DNA from: Polytrichum commune
Lineage: Eukaryota; Streptophyta; Polytrichopsida; Polytrichales; Polytrichaceae
Direction of reading: 5' to 3'
DNA: 64,000 bases
Assembly: GCA_950295325.1 (NCBI GenBank)
Contig: OX485803.1
Coordinates: 7,564,001 to 7,628,000 of the forward strand
Part shown: positions 10,957 through 22,364 of the stretch, one piece after another
Position numbering within the stretch: the stretch's first letter is position 1
Layout: every line of letters begins with the position of its first letter
The notes under the pieces: model-generated
Told to the model about the DNA's origin: nothing
Databases searched by the model: none
What the model saw: only the letters and a program-made list of their open reading frames with translations
Program-made: the position numbers and the translations under genes

Positions 10957-11074
10957 CCTCACTTTAGGGAAGAAAATTATCAAGGATGTTAGATAGTTGG
11001 TTCATATGAATCCACGGCATGATATGCACATTATATTATATTTCCCATAAACTATACTTTGCAATTGCTCAAGG

Positions 11075-12600
11075 CAGTGCTCAAAATTGAAGTCTTCAGT
11101 GCCCTTCAAATGGGTTTTGGGGCTTCAAAAAATACCTCAAGGAAAACAACCCTTCAAAACATAATATTCATGTCTAAGTGCTCCCTTCACTTGAAGTGCT
11201 GGATAAATAGTGCCCTTCAAGTATTGTTCATCATCTCACTGTTTGGTGCATACTGTTCATCTGTTCGTTCATCATCTCACTGTTCGGTGCAGCTTACCCT
11301 AAAACTCAAAACCCAAAACTCTACACCCTAAACTCACCTGGACAGTTGCTCAGTTGTTGAAGGAGATCATGGCAGCTTGAATCAAGGTACGCTTAATTCG
11401 TGATTGCAAACTTCGGTACTCTACGCGCACACATGTGAAGTGCTTGGAGAACAGTTTGTGGCAGCTGCCATTTCACTCAAATTTCACATTAGCAATGAGT
11501 TATCAAGAACACAATCCCACTTCAGACAAGGTGACAATCTAAGTTGTTATTCCTCAAATTTGCTTACATTAGACTATATGTACACAACAGAACATCTCCC
11601 TCTTTGTGGATTTTGTTGGTTGTTGTCCATTACTCGAAGATATTCCCACCCTCAGCCTGCTGGACATGTAAGGAGGTTGGAGTTCAGTGTTTTGTGAGGT
11701 TGCTCATCACAAAATTTACCAATGGCCAGCTAGTTCTGGATTTGCTCTCAGAGCTACGACACATGATGAGAGGTCAAACTAGGTATGTGTTCCTCAAATT
11801 CAATCTCTTTGTTATATCTAACACTTAGGGCTCAGATAAGCTATGCGTGTAAAGGTGTAAAAATTCTCTGTGTATCTCGACTTCCTAAAAGTTTTGCACG
11901 GATGCTTGGACAGGGCTTTGAGGTGCGAGCTGGGGTGCGGGATATAGAGAAGGCGAAGCTGTCGATTCCAAGCAGTGACAACCTTGAATTCGTGAGTTTC
12001 TTTTGATCACAGTTACACTACAAGATGTGTATACCCATTCACAAAATCAGTCATTTTTCACCTCATGAATGACACCGTTGCTGTTTTTGCTATCTTCTTT
12101 CAATACACATGTGGCCGTGACCGAGAGTTTAAGATCAATTGGCCAACCCTAATGTCGCTATGGCAAGCCATACTTGTGATCCCTACTAGCACTGCTGTTT
12201 GTGAGCGTGGTTTTTCAAAGCAGAATTGGGTTAAGAGCGAAAGGAGAACATGCCTAAACCTTGACACACTTGATGCATTGATGAGGGTTAGCCTAAATAG
12301 TTTGGGAGTTGAATTCATGGATTGGAATGGCATTTTTGACACTTGGAAAACCGCTATAGTAACCAACAAGCGTAGGGCATTGTCACTTCAAGAGGTGGAG
12401 TTAGATGATTGATTCTTCATTATTTCATTGTACTAGAAGCATGTACCATGCAAGTCATGCATAATTTTAATATAAATTTTATATTTCTTTGAAAATTTTC
12501 CATTGACGTCCTAGATTTAGATATGCCCTTCAATTGCAATGCTGAAATTTCAGAGCCCTTCAAAACGAAATTCATATGAGGGCTTCAATTTTGAGCACTG
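11075..12600 (+). mobile_element. hAT transposon, internally deleted
   Basis: Terminal inverted repeats are CAGTGCTCAAAATTGAAG at both ends (right end read inward), 18 bp and identical. The 8-bp target duplication GCTCAAGG is perfect (11067-11074 and 12601-12608). At 1526 bp it is much shorter than autonomous hAT elements and retains mainly the C-terminal dimerisation part of the transposase. A repeat of about 45 bp (ttcatcatctcactgtt.ggtgca) occurs twice near the left end (11228-11292). Perfect duplication and ends suggest a fairly recent insertion. Confidence 0.9.
11700..12412 (+). pseudogene. hAT transposase remnant (C-terminal dimerisation domain)
   Basis: The best part is the frame 12065-12412, 115 codons, with the hAT dimerisation signature: W..LM.LWQA.LVIP.STAVCERGFS followed by ..RTCLNLDTLDALMRVSLN. 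The order of IP.S.A.CER.FS then RT.L....LD.LMR is typical of hAT C-termini. Upstream bits (about 11700-11780 and 11880-12005) read as short open pieces in other frames and probably derive from the same protein. The DDE core and BED zinc finger are not seen, so the protein cannot catalyse transposition and would depend on a partner element. Confidence 0.8.
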
Positions 12601-12729
12601 GCTCAAGGTTGCGTTGTGGCATAGCTTCACAATTATTTGAATCAATTACGTGGGAGAATGTTTTTTGGTAGATGCTCTCTCGACTGCTATGTTAAGCAGA
12701 AAGGTAGATGCCTATTTGATCTTATGTAG

Positions 12730-13350
12730 ACCTTCCTCTTTGAATGTGATTGAAGACTTTAAAGATTAAATATATTTGAATAGGATCTTTAAAGACTTTA
12801 AATATACTATTTAATTATATTTAATCACACTTAATTAGTTTGAATGTGTATGAATACTCTGTGAAAGTAGAAGGTAGTAACTAAACTATTAATAAATACA
12901 CATACTAAAATAAAACACTAATTTTAGTTCCATTTTAGAATGACAAAGACCCTTTCAATGGTCAGTCACACAAATTATAACCTCAGTGCTAATGAGGGTT
13001 TTGTAATGTGTTTGACTTCCAAGTTAATTACGTGTTTTATTGACGGTTTCACTTAAAAAAGAAAATCCCAATTAATTGCTTATTTACTCAATGGAAGTGA
13101 ACATATATATTGGATTTTGGGCCTTGAAAATGAAGTGCACTCAATATGGGTTATATGAACAAGCCCTCTTCAAGAATGCAAGGGTCTACTAGCTCTTGGG
13201 GGGGGGGGGGGAGCTAGGCTCGGGGGCCCAAGATCGGGTTTTTTTCGGTGTTGGCCATGCTTGCTGCCCAACGAGTGCAACGCTCTCGGGGGTATTTAGG
13301 GGGACCCATTTTTGTGATGGCGTCGTTGTTGAAAGCTATAATTTGCATGT
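12730..13350. repeat. Dispersed repeat, inverted copy of 60.89-61.4 kb
   Basis: Reverse complement of the stretch 60890-61400 matches this segment in order: tttaatcacacttaatt.gtttgaatgtgtatgaatac, aagtaga, tttagaatgacaaagac, ataacctca..gctaatgag, caagttaattac, caagaatgcaag and the GC-rich cccgggc-like block. A 13-base G run lies at about 13198-13211. No ends or coding capacity could be defined; probably a decayed transposon. Confidence 0.6.
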
Positions 13351-13456
13351 ACTTTTGGTACTCATAAGTATTATTGCGAAGGAAAGATTGGTCATAGATT
13401 GCATTAACATTTATTCATTATGCACATCTCTTCCATTGTAGTCTAGATGTTTAGGA

Positions 13457-14042
13457 CAGAGTTCGGGAAGTTTTTGAAGCCTTAGTGGCTAATTGCCGGT
13501 AGTTGCTACGAAGGGTCGGATTTTTTCCAATTTACATCGGCAAGAGCCGGTCTTTTGTAAAATCAATCGGCCAATTGCCTATATTTTCATATTTTCATCG
13601 GCCAATATCCGATTAAGTGAAATTCATGTCAGCACTAATTGTTTAAAAAATGTATGAAAAGTTATTAGAAATCATTTCTTAGTACAAAATCTTGAATAAG
13701 TGAAAAGAAATGCATGTTCAAAACTTTAAATTTGAAGAGTTAATATCCTTGGCAGGAATTGAACCTAGCAAAATAATTCAAAAAGTTTAAGGTTTAGGGT
13801 ACTTCCTCAAGTGCATCATCAGATGCCCTAGACAAATAGCGCTCTGGATGCTTCCGGCTTAAATCCAGTAACTCACAAGAAGAATCAGCTACATTTCCGG
13901 GACATTTTTTGATCCATCGGCTAATTGCCGGAGGATTGAAATTACAGTCGGATTGCCATCTGATGGTTGGAAATTTGGACTGGCCATGAGGGGAAATTTA
14001 TCGGCTGATAATGAACTCGCCGTCGGTTTTCCCGGAACATAG
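13457..14042. mobile_element. Non-autonomous hAT element (copy B)
   Basis: Starts CAGAGTTCGGGAAGTTTTTG and ends ..TTTTCCCGGAACATAG. The 8-bp direct repeat GTTTAGGA flanks it exactly (13449-13456 and 14043-14050). It is the same family as copy A at 8426-9066 but in opposite orientation and with its own, different duplication, so the two inserted independently and are not a segmental duplication. Non-coding. Confidence 0.85.
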
Positions 14043-14598
14043 GTTTAGGATACTCGGCTTTCACCTGAGAAACCCATGTTTAAGTACATGACTACTCCCA
14101 AGGGAGTACATGACTATAGATATTGTCAAGTTATCGACAAAAGTGTTTTTGACTCACCAAAGAAACCAATGCACAGGAGGGAGGTTTGAATAAGCCACCC
14201 AATGGCTATGCTAGTGTGGCCAATACGTGTACATAAAAACAAATGTATGCAAGATTTAGCCACGTGTCCATAGTGTGTCCATATCATATAACATTGTTTG
14301 AGTTGGAATGATGGTTTCATGTGTACATTACCATGTTTCTAAAAGCCCTAGGACATGGTGTTTATTAACTAATTTTTCCTATGGCAAATTATTACATGTG
14401 ACACTTAAACCCACATTTCTCTATATATTTCTAGTCTTTTTAGTTTTTTCTTTTCCCAAAGACAATCATATGTATCCAACACTCATGAGCAATGCTTGCT
14501 AGGTGCCTTAAACCCAAGGCCTTAACCCAAATCCCATGGGAATCACAAGGTTAAGCCACTTAATCCATGAATAGGGAGAACCGACATTTCCTTACATA

Positions 14599-14989
14599 TG
14601 AAGTGACTAAAAGCACCACGGGCCTTGGCTTGGTGGTTAGGGCTCATGGCCCCCAATGAGGAGGTTGTGGGTTCTATTCCCCATGCTAGCGTGGTGCTCA
14701 CCACCTTAGTCCACCCAACTATGGTGGGGGGTCCTTGGACCTTGTTGTATGGGTACCTCAAAGCCCTTTGGGGGGATACCATGTCCGGTATCTTCAAGGC
14801 ACTAGTGGCTAGCTAGGAACTAGTATAGTGTGTCACTATAGTGTCCATCCTCGAAAGGGGAGAGTAGTATTGTCCCAATGTTCCCTTGTCCAGTGGGCAT
14901 CAGGTCATTGACATTACGAACGGACACTTTATTCACGCCGGCCCCTTGCTAAAAAGGGACCGGAGTTTCTATCTATCTGAAGTGACTAA
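14599..14989 (+). mobile_element. tRNA-derived SINE
   Basis: The body (14611-14977, 367 bp) begins with a tRNA-like head: GCTTGGTGGTTAGGGCTC matches an A box and GGTTGTGGGTTCTATTCCC a B box, spaced as in tRNA-derived plant SINEs (Au-SINE-like layout). A tRNA-unrelated body follows and it ends in a short tctatctatc tail. The 12-bp direct repeat TGAAGTGACTAA flanks it (14599-14610 and 14978-14989). Non-coding; transcription would be by RNA polymerase III. Confidence 0.9.
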
Positions 14990-15699
14990 TAAGACCAAAA
15001 TTGGGTATACAATTATGCCCATATGGAGCATAGGAAACATGGAGCATAGGAAACATGGAGCATAATGGAGGAATTATCGAAAGATATGGACAACATCAAA
15101 CACTTCAAAAAAGTCTTCAAAGTACAAAAATATGCTTCAAATATATCAATCGGAGTTTAATGACATATAGAGAAGTCTTAGGTGCTATCAAAATATTTGT
15201 TGGCTTTCAAGGTGGCAAACAATCACCACCTTTTGTAAATTAGTATTAATTTACCAAAAAGACACCCCCATTGTAATGGAGGAAGATGTTGAACAATATA
15301 TTGACTTTAGGCTCCAAAGTTTCAAGTACATTTATTGCCTCTACTTTTTAGGAAACATATTGCACTTGATGTTAACGATGTCTTGGTATACATTTGCTTT
15401 ATGTGTATAGCCCATGAAATGTTATCCCAAAGTCATTCTCAACCAAGGATTTGTGTGCATGGTATATGCTAGGATTTATTTTGCAAACGAACATTGCAAC
15501 TTAGTTTGTTGTTGGAGTGTGAAGAAGTCTTAGTTTTGGCATTCAAACTATTAGAAACATCTCCGTCTTGAGTTTTTAGATTTCATTTTTTTAATTTACT
15601 TTAATTTGTTATAATAATTTTAAGGGTTTGAAAAAAAAACCCTTCACAATGTGTACATAATTATATGGATTATTAAAACACCATGAATTAGGTAATCGG
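14990..15699. other. Intergenic AT-rich DNA, nothing recognised
   Basis: No supported gene. A 13-bp word (catggagcatagg) is tandemly repeated at about 15023-15065. The rest shows no structure I can name. Confidence 0.4.
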
Positions 15700-15859
15700 A
15701 TAATTGAGTGGTTTGTTTAATTAGTCCAAGCCATCAAAATAACCCCTATAATAATACCCCTCAATCGAATGTGATATACAACCCTCTCCAAGCAACCAAA
15801 CCCCCTCCCCTCCCCCCTTGGTGGAACCAATTGGTGACTGCCGAAAGTTCTTTGGGCGG

Positions 15860-16301
15860 TCACTTGAATATGATCAGAGAGTGTTGCAAAATTGTTTTCA
15901 AACAATTTTTCAAGATCAAAACTTTATTGAATAATATAATTGATGCAAATAAATTTCTCATGGTACATTGATCAAGGACTCCATTGTTCGACTCCTTGAA
16001 GTGTCCCTTTCCATTCATTGCCATCTTCAAATAAGCCTCTTGCATGACATGCTTCTTTCAATACTCCATAACTTGTTTCATCCACCATGTGGAAATTGTT
16101 CCAACATGTAGCCCTACAAATAATATTCAACATCATCTTGAAAAATATCTTTCTCCATAATTTGGGTGCACAAAGTAAAATTTTCCAATGACACCACACC
16201 TTTGTCGAGGCTTCCAAAGTTTTTTCCCAAGTAAAATATTCTAGAAAGTCTGCATATGTGATGAACATCCTTGAGGATATATGTGATTGGCAGTGGACCA
16301 C
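15860..16301 (-). pseudogene. Helitron Pif1-like helicase fragment
   Basis: The frame 16301-15972 carries MLNIICRAT...KEACHARGLFEDGNEW, matching the stretch that follows the Rep domain and precedes the helicase in Helitrons (family pattern: MLLN.V.G.TS...TV.G...TFKEAC.ALGLL.DD.EW). The next frame, 16045-15860, continues with RNLFASIILF. A frameshift separates them and another precedes YADFLEYF, so the protein is broken. Walker motifs of the helicase core were not found. Confidence 0.7.
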
Positions 16302-18426
16302 TTTGTCAAGGTTGGTTTTGCCAATGTTGGACTATTATAGTATATCTTCAAGATTGTGATCATATGCAAATGTCTTTTCGAAGGGATAACTTCAAGCTTA
16401 TCATTACAAGAGATGATTCGTGCATTTGAATGCCAAATATTTGCTAGCTTGCTTCAAGGGTATAAAAATAATGTGCATCCAAATATTGTTGAATATCATC
16501 TACATTGTTTTCATTGGCTTGACTTGATTAACATCACTTGAAATTGACATTGGTGCTACAAAGATCTTGCTGCTAGACCCTAACTTGGACTAAGGGTTAG
16601 ATAAAAATAAACATACAAAGCACACCACATGAGGCCAACATTGTTTACACCAAATAATTTCATAGTTATAGCTTAAGGCCATTATTTTCTTCACAATACA
16701 ATGGGAGTGAACACACACGTCGTGTATTACTTTCTTTTAGAAATTCAACAATGATATGATTATCACTACGTTGTGTCATCCTTTGAGAGGGCCACTAAAA
16801 TTGAGCCTTCTGCTTATAAGTTACTGCCTCGTTATCCTCATAATCTCAAGCACCAATAGTAATGTTTTACTAATTACTTTTGGTTAATGTGAGGGTTAAT
16901 GTAAACCAAAATTTATTGTTGGGCTAACATTATTGTGAATTAAAGCTAACATATTGTCTCAAGATGCAATTTATTCATGAGAGGAGATCCTCTTTGTTTT
17001 GTAGCCTTCTAAGGCAGGCAACAAATCCTCAATGAAAAATCCTATCCCATGTGACTGATTTTGCATGTGTGTAAAGGTCCAAAACTGTAAGGAAAGGATT
17101 TGTATTACATAGTAGGCATATTATCTCAATGCTAGGATATATGAACCGGTTTTCCCATTTTGGAAACTTGTGAAATTGTTTCATAAACAACTTGCATACT
17201 ACATCCATTAGCTATCTATTGCTTTCCCAAGGGGATCACATGTTATATACATTTGTAAATCATGTGCAATATAGTTTTAATCAAAGATGGGCTATTTATT
17301 TAAGTTTCTAGAATAATTGGCACCTTATTAGTGGATAAAATTATACTTTGAGGTATTTTTCAAGACCTTAGTGGTAAGTATAATTTACACCATAAATCTA
17401 TATTGTTTGTAAATTGTACCATTTATTGAAATATTGGGATTTTGACTTAACAAAATCATAAAATACATTAATGATACATGCAAACAAAATTAAATGATAC
17501 ATGGTTTGCAACACTATTTTGAAACTCTTAATGACCACCCCAAGCTTGCTAACCTCTAAATTTGAACGATTTTAGTCAATTGAGGCAACTTCTCCATCCA
17601 ATCCAAAGACATTCTTCGTTCCTCACATAAATTCTTCGTTCCTCTAAATATAAAATACCTTATTTTACTAATAAAAATTAAATACTACCTATATATTCAT
17701 CTACCCTATTTTAGATGAATATTGAATGGTTCATTTCATCCAAGCTAGTAATTCCAAAAATTGTATGATTTTTTTCTCTTAAATTAAAAATACACTATAT
17801 GTTTTCTCATGTGGTTTAATAAAATATTGAAAGTGACCTTCATGTGCTTGTTTGTTTGTCTCGGTGAGTCACCTATCACTATGTTGTCTTTGTGATTTGT
17901 GAAGTCAAGGTTTTATTTGATGGCTAAAATCGCCGTGTGGTTTAAAATATTGCATGACATGTGGTGTGAATGGATCCTACAATGGTAGCAAGTCAGATGT
18001 GCGTTTTGCTTCTAAGGAAGTATAGCATGGAGGCCTCCAAAATTAGCCCTCCTCTTGATACCTCTAGTATGAGGTTGATGAAGGCAATTGCATCAGAAAA
18101 CCCCTGACAAAGTTTATCTTACAATTTCTTTCGATTGTTGTAGATCCATTGAATATTTTTTGCTCAATTGTTGCATATGTATCAATTAATATATTGTTGA
18201 AAAATATTTCATGATGTCCTCCTTGCAAATGACAAGAGTATTAGTCAATTATCATGATTGGTGATCCATGTTGCTTCTTTGTCACCATCAGAAAAACCAT
18301 CATTGTCCCTTCTGTAAGCTCATACTCCTCCTCTCTAGGTATTCCAAATCAAGACATGTCTTCACCACAAGGAAAGAACAATTGGTATTGGAGTCTCATA
18401 TAAATTGGATGAGTCTCAATGATTTG

Positions 18427-18726
18427 TTACAATCCACCTTCTTGTTTACAAATAATGATATCCCTAGTTTGAACATTTTCATATCCATCTCCAACAAGAA
18501 TCACGGCAATCTCATTTGTGGTGGGAAGATTAAATCTCTTGGCATCATTGGATATTGTGGCCAAAAGGTGTATATGAAGCATTGCATGCCGTAGTATTTG
18601 CTTTGAAGTACGTAAAAGTTCTCCAGCATGACGGAATTTCTTTACATATGAATTCCACCAATGCAATAGTAGTTGTAGTCTCAACAAAACCTTGCCTCCA
18701 AGGTGCCATGTTGAGTTAATTGTCAT
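18427..18726 (-). pseudogene. Helitron Rep-region fragment
   Basis: This minus-strand frame contains RFNLPTTNEIAVILVGDG and RDIIICKQEGGL, which correspond to the Helitron_like_N pattern in which a P(T/S)..E(I/V)A.I..GD block precedes RDI..... GG. The N-terminal half of the frame is not recognisable and the flanking frames contain stops. It belongs to the decayed Helitron of this region. Confidence 0.65.
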
Positions 18727-19340
18727 TAGTTTTTACAGTTCATGCTTGGCATCATAGATGTAAAGTTGCACGAAAATTGTTTTTCATGCAGTGGTAGCAT
18801 TGATCTCATATTGTGGTGGACACCTCTAAGAATTTGAAAACTATATGATCCACGGGTTCCAGTTATGGTTGTTTTGATGTTGAAACCAAGTGAAGTGAAT
18901 GCCATTGCTGAATTGTATTGTGGAATTCGTTCTCAAAATTGTTGGAAAATGATGTCATTGAATTCAAGAAGGTGCCTCAAGGCCTCCTACTAAATACTAA
19001 AGCTTTCAAGCAGTAAAGTGGGGGATTATGTAAAAAGGGAAGATAGACAACTCCAGGTCTATATCCATTTTTATAGATAGAGACAAATCTATAATTTTCT
19101 TGATTGATTTTGAAGTCCGATCCTCTATCCACATATTTACTCCTCACTTTTGGCATTTGCAAGTACGAGGATCAAAATCACGAGCACTTTCTTGCATGCG
19201 CATCTTTACCAAATAACTATTGTCCGATAGGTTTTGACCATAATTGGTGCAAAACATTGCATCTATAACATGAGACTTTGCTGATGTTGGTTCACCTTTA
19301 AATTTTGATGGAATGTTTTCAATAGTGTTACCATCCATAG

Positions 19341-20153
19341 TCTTTGTCTGCTTTGTTGATTGTTGTCTTTTTGTTTGTAATTGGGTTTGCCACTGACATG
19401 GTGTTTAATATGTTGGTTCATCTTGGCACCCGTGATGTCCAAAACCGTTATGTAGCATTAAAAGTGCTTTGGCTATTGCATATCATGCCCTCAGACGATT
19501 TATGCTTTGTCAACATGTTTCCTCTTCCAACATCTCCAAGACATTCTTTGGAAAAAATAAAAATAAATTATAGGTTTGATACTTTTAGTATAGATTCTTT
19601 TATGTTATTGGGATGTGAATACTATATTGAGTTGCCTTAGTACTAGAAAAAAAATTCTTTCTATTCGTATCAGGTTGAATTGCTCCAAATTTCCGCCTTT
19701 TATAGTTGTCATGCATATCCATGTGCTATAATTTGCCAAATATGGCATTCATTAGAAAAACCCAATCTCCTCTATCATTACATGTGTCTCGTTTTACCAT
19801 TTTGTTGGAATTTTATAGAATTTATTGACGTCAACATGGATTGCAATGCATGCGTCCTTGCTCGTCAACCTCATTAGCTTGCCTTGGCTCTCCCAACATA
19901 ATGCCAAGAAGATACATTCCAAAGTAAGTGACAATTTATAACCAGGTAAAAATATAAAAACAAAAACAAAAAAACAAAAAAACAAAAAAATAATGAACCT
20001 ATTGATATTATGTATGGGTTTTAGTATACCATTCAAGACTTTGGTAAGCTCGCTGGATACACCGTTTTCTAGTATCCAGCGGAAGAAAAAGTGTCTTCGA
20101 TATTTAGGTTCGCCCAAAATTTCAGGTTTTGCAGGTTCCCAGGTTTTGCAGCC
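19341..20153. other. Intergenic DNA with A/C-rich simple repeat
   Basis: No supported gene. An aaaac-type simple repeat lies at about 19946-19992. The segment ends at the TAA duplication of the Harbinger element. Confidence 0.4.
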
Positions 20154-21087
20154 TAAGGGCAAGGCCAGTGGCCTTGCATCTGCATCCGCATCCCCGCTTT
20201 ATCATCCGGGATGCGGATGCAGATGCAGGGCCACTGCCCAGTCTTCCTTGTAAACACTATTCTTGGATGAAATTTTTTGCAACATCTAGAGCAGACCCTG
20301 CATAACGGCAGGTTATGCAGGGACTCTACTATAGTTATATAAAGCATCGGGACCCTGTCTTTATCCTACAAGTCAATTAGTACCTGCCAATACATGGGTA
20401 AAATAAGATGCACCTGCTGGCACATGGGTAAGTTAGGGGTAATAAGTTAGTTAGGGTTTAGGTATATGAATTAATATGATTTGATTAATCTCGACCAGCC
20501 TATATATATATATGTATTTATTTAATGTATTTAATTTAATTTAATTTTCCAAGTGCCGGCTAATTCCTTCTTCGTTGTAATGACAACCGGCCAAGAACTT
20601 ATGTATTGATAAGTAAGCCGGTTTTTCCAATGTAGCAAAATTATGAAATGCAATAATGAAGCAGAGGCTTTGCTTGTTCACCACTCACGAAACAACTACA
20701 AGCTTATAACAGATTCTTAACTTATAACTTGAATTAATTTTCTCGAATTAACTTTCCAATTGACATATTCACGAATTAACTTATTTTCTTGAATAACTTA
20801 TTGACAAATAATTGACCTATTGATCATATAATCAACTGAATAAATATTGTTTACTTTGAGTTGTTTAATATTAAATTAGTCAATGAATAAAGGGATAAAT
20901 TTATTAGAATTTATTATGGATTAAGTTTAGAATTTGATATTAATAATCCGTTAAATTTTAATATTCACTGGAGCAATAAATAAATATTTACATAGTTAAT
21001 GTCAAAGTTAGCCCACAATATATAGAAAAAAATGAATATGATTATTTGAGTATCAAAATAAAAACATTACATATTAAACCGTCCTAT

Positions 21088-22116
21088 CTAAGAGCCACCC
21101 GCATCAGCATTCAAATCAAGTGTGCCATATAAACTAGAACTTCTTCCTAGACCTTCTTTTTCCTCCTCTTCTTCTTCCGCTTCTTCTTCATATATAGTAA
21201 TCACTGGAGGTTCTTGGGTTGAACGTGGGAGTTCTTTCCGCAACTTCATCACGTATTTTTGCCGCTCCAAGTACGCTTGTTCTTCTCTTAATTTGAAATA
21301 TGCTTCAGATATCGTATCAGGTTGTTGCCCGGGACAACTGAACAGTGCATCATCATTAGCATCCTTTAGTACTCTGGCCTTCTCCGCAGACGATTCACTC
21401 ATAAGTTTGAATGCCTCTGCTGCACTTTTCAATGCAGCCATATGTAGATCTAGGTTGAGCCTTGCTATTTTTGCACTTTTCTGTCCTTCCGGTCGTTGTA
21501 ATTCGCCAGTTGGACTTCCACCCGAGCCTTGCCTTGCTTGACCTTCACCCATAGTCAAATCGATATCAACAGCTCTGCGCTTATTAGGAGTGTTTTGTAC
21601 CCCTCTTGCTGGATCTCTGTAAAACCACAGTGGATAGTCCTTCAAGTATTACCAATAATGCATAAATCTAAACGGTTGCTTGTCCTTAGGATTTTCTGCT
21701 TTATCAAAAATCGTCTTTTGCGCTTTTTTGTACATCACTTGCGCCTTCTGTTATACATCCTCCTCTGTAGTGCTTGATTCGTTTAGTGCTTTTACATTCA
21801 AATAATATCCATTATATATACTGCACTCTCTTTGTATTAAGCCCCACCTAGACTCCAAGGACTTTGGAGTTCTCTTGCAATTATTGACCTCCAATGAATT
21901 AAAATGATCGGCCACCCTTTGCAAAAATGTGGCTGAGGTTTGGTTGATGCCTTGTATAGGATCTTGCGAAATATGCACATGACTCCTACACAATTGAATA
22001 TCCTCACATGGGCTAAATTTTTTAGATCGAAACGATTTGCCAACATTTCCACTAGAACCTGGTACACTTTCCATTTTATGTATTTGAGAATGATATTTTG
22101 CGACAAAGAATATCAT
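21088..22116 (-). pseudogene. Harbinger ORF1, Myb/NAM-associated-like accessory protein, broken
   Basis: Starting at 22116, the frame encodes FSPCEDIQLCRSHVHISQD, VADHFNSL, and KSLESRWGLIQRE, the Myb/trihelix-like pattern of plant Harbinger ORF1 proteins. After ..EEDV a TAA stop (near 21750) interrupts, and the same frame then continues with MYKKAQKTIFDK...PFRFMHYW, another TAA, and DYPLWF; from about 21645 it runs open to 21088 with an acidic tail and STQEPPVITIYEEEAEEEEE. ORF1 of active elements is needed with the transposase for mobilisation. Two in-frame stops in an otherwise aligned frame mark a recent pseudogene. Confidence 0.85.
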
Positions 22117-22364
22117 AATTCCTCGTGTCCACTATATATACAAAATTTGGACAAAAAATCAAAAGATATATTTTAACTTTAGTATATTATAAAATAAAAG
22201 TATAGTTTGCTTTTATTTTATTTTTGATTATGTAACTATATTTTATTCAAAAATAAAAACCAACTTTTACAAATGTAAAATTATGCAATTATTGCAATGT
22301 ATACTTGATATAGAGACATGTTTTCGTTAATTGTGTGTCAGTTTGTATGTTAAAGTTTTTTAAA

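Larger units (their letters stand above)
15700..19340 (-). mobile_element. Decayed Helitron (Rep/helicase transposon)
   Basis: Minus-strand frames in the order expected for a Helitron Rep/Hel protein: around 19160-18980 VVYLPFLHNPPLY; around 18930-18860, by reading the broken frame, a QYNSAMAFTSLG-type block; 18540-18430 RFNLPTTNEIAVILVGDG then RDIIICKQEGGL; 16300-16100 YADFLEYF.W and FFKMMLNIICRAT followed by KEACHARGLFED; and 16045-15860 MRNLFASIILF. These are the conserved flanks of Helitron_like_N and the Pif1-type helicase region. Many stops and frameshifts interrupt them, and the central 16.6-18.4 kb holds no recognised domain, so the element is dead. Ends (TC..CTRR, 3' hairpin) were not located. 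Confidence 0.7.
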
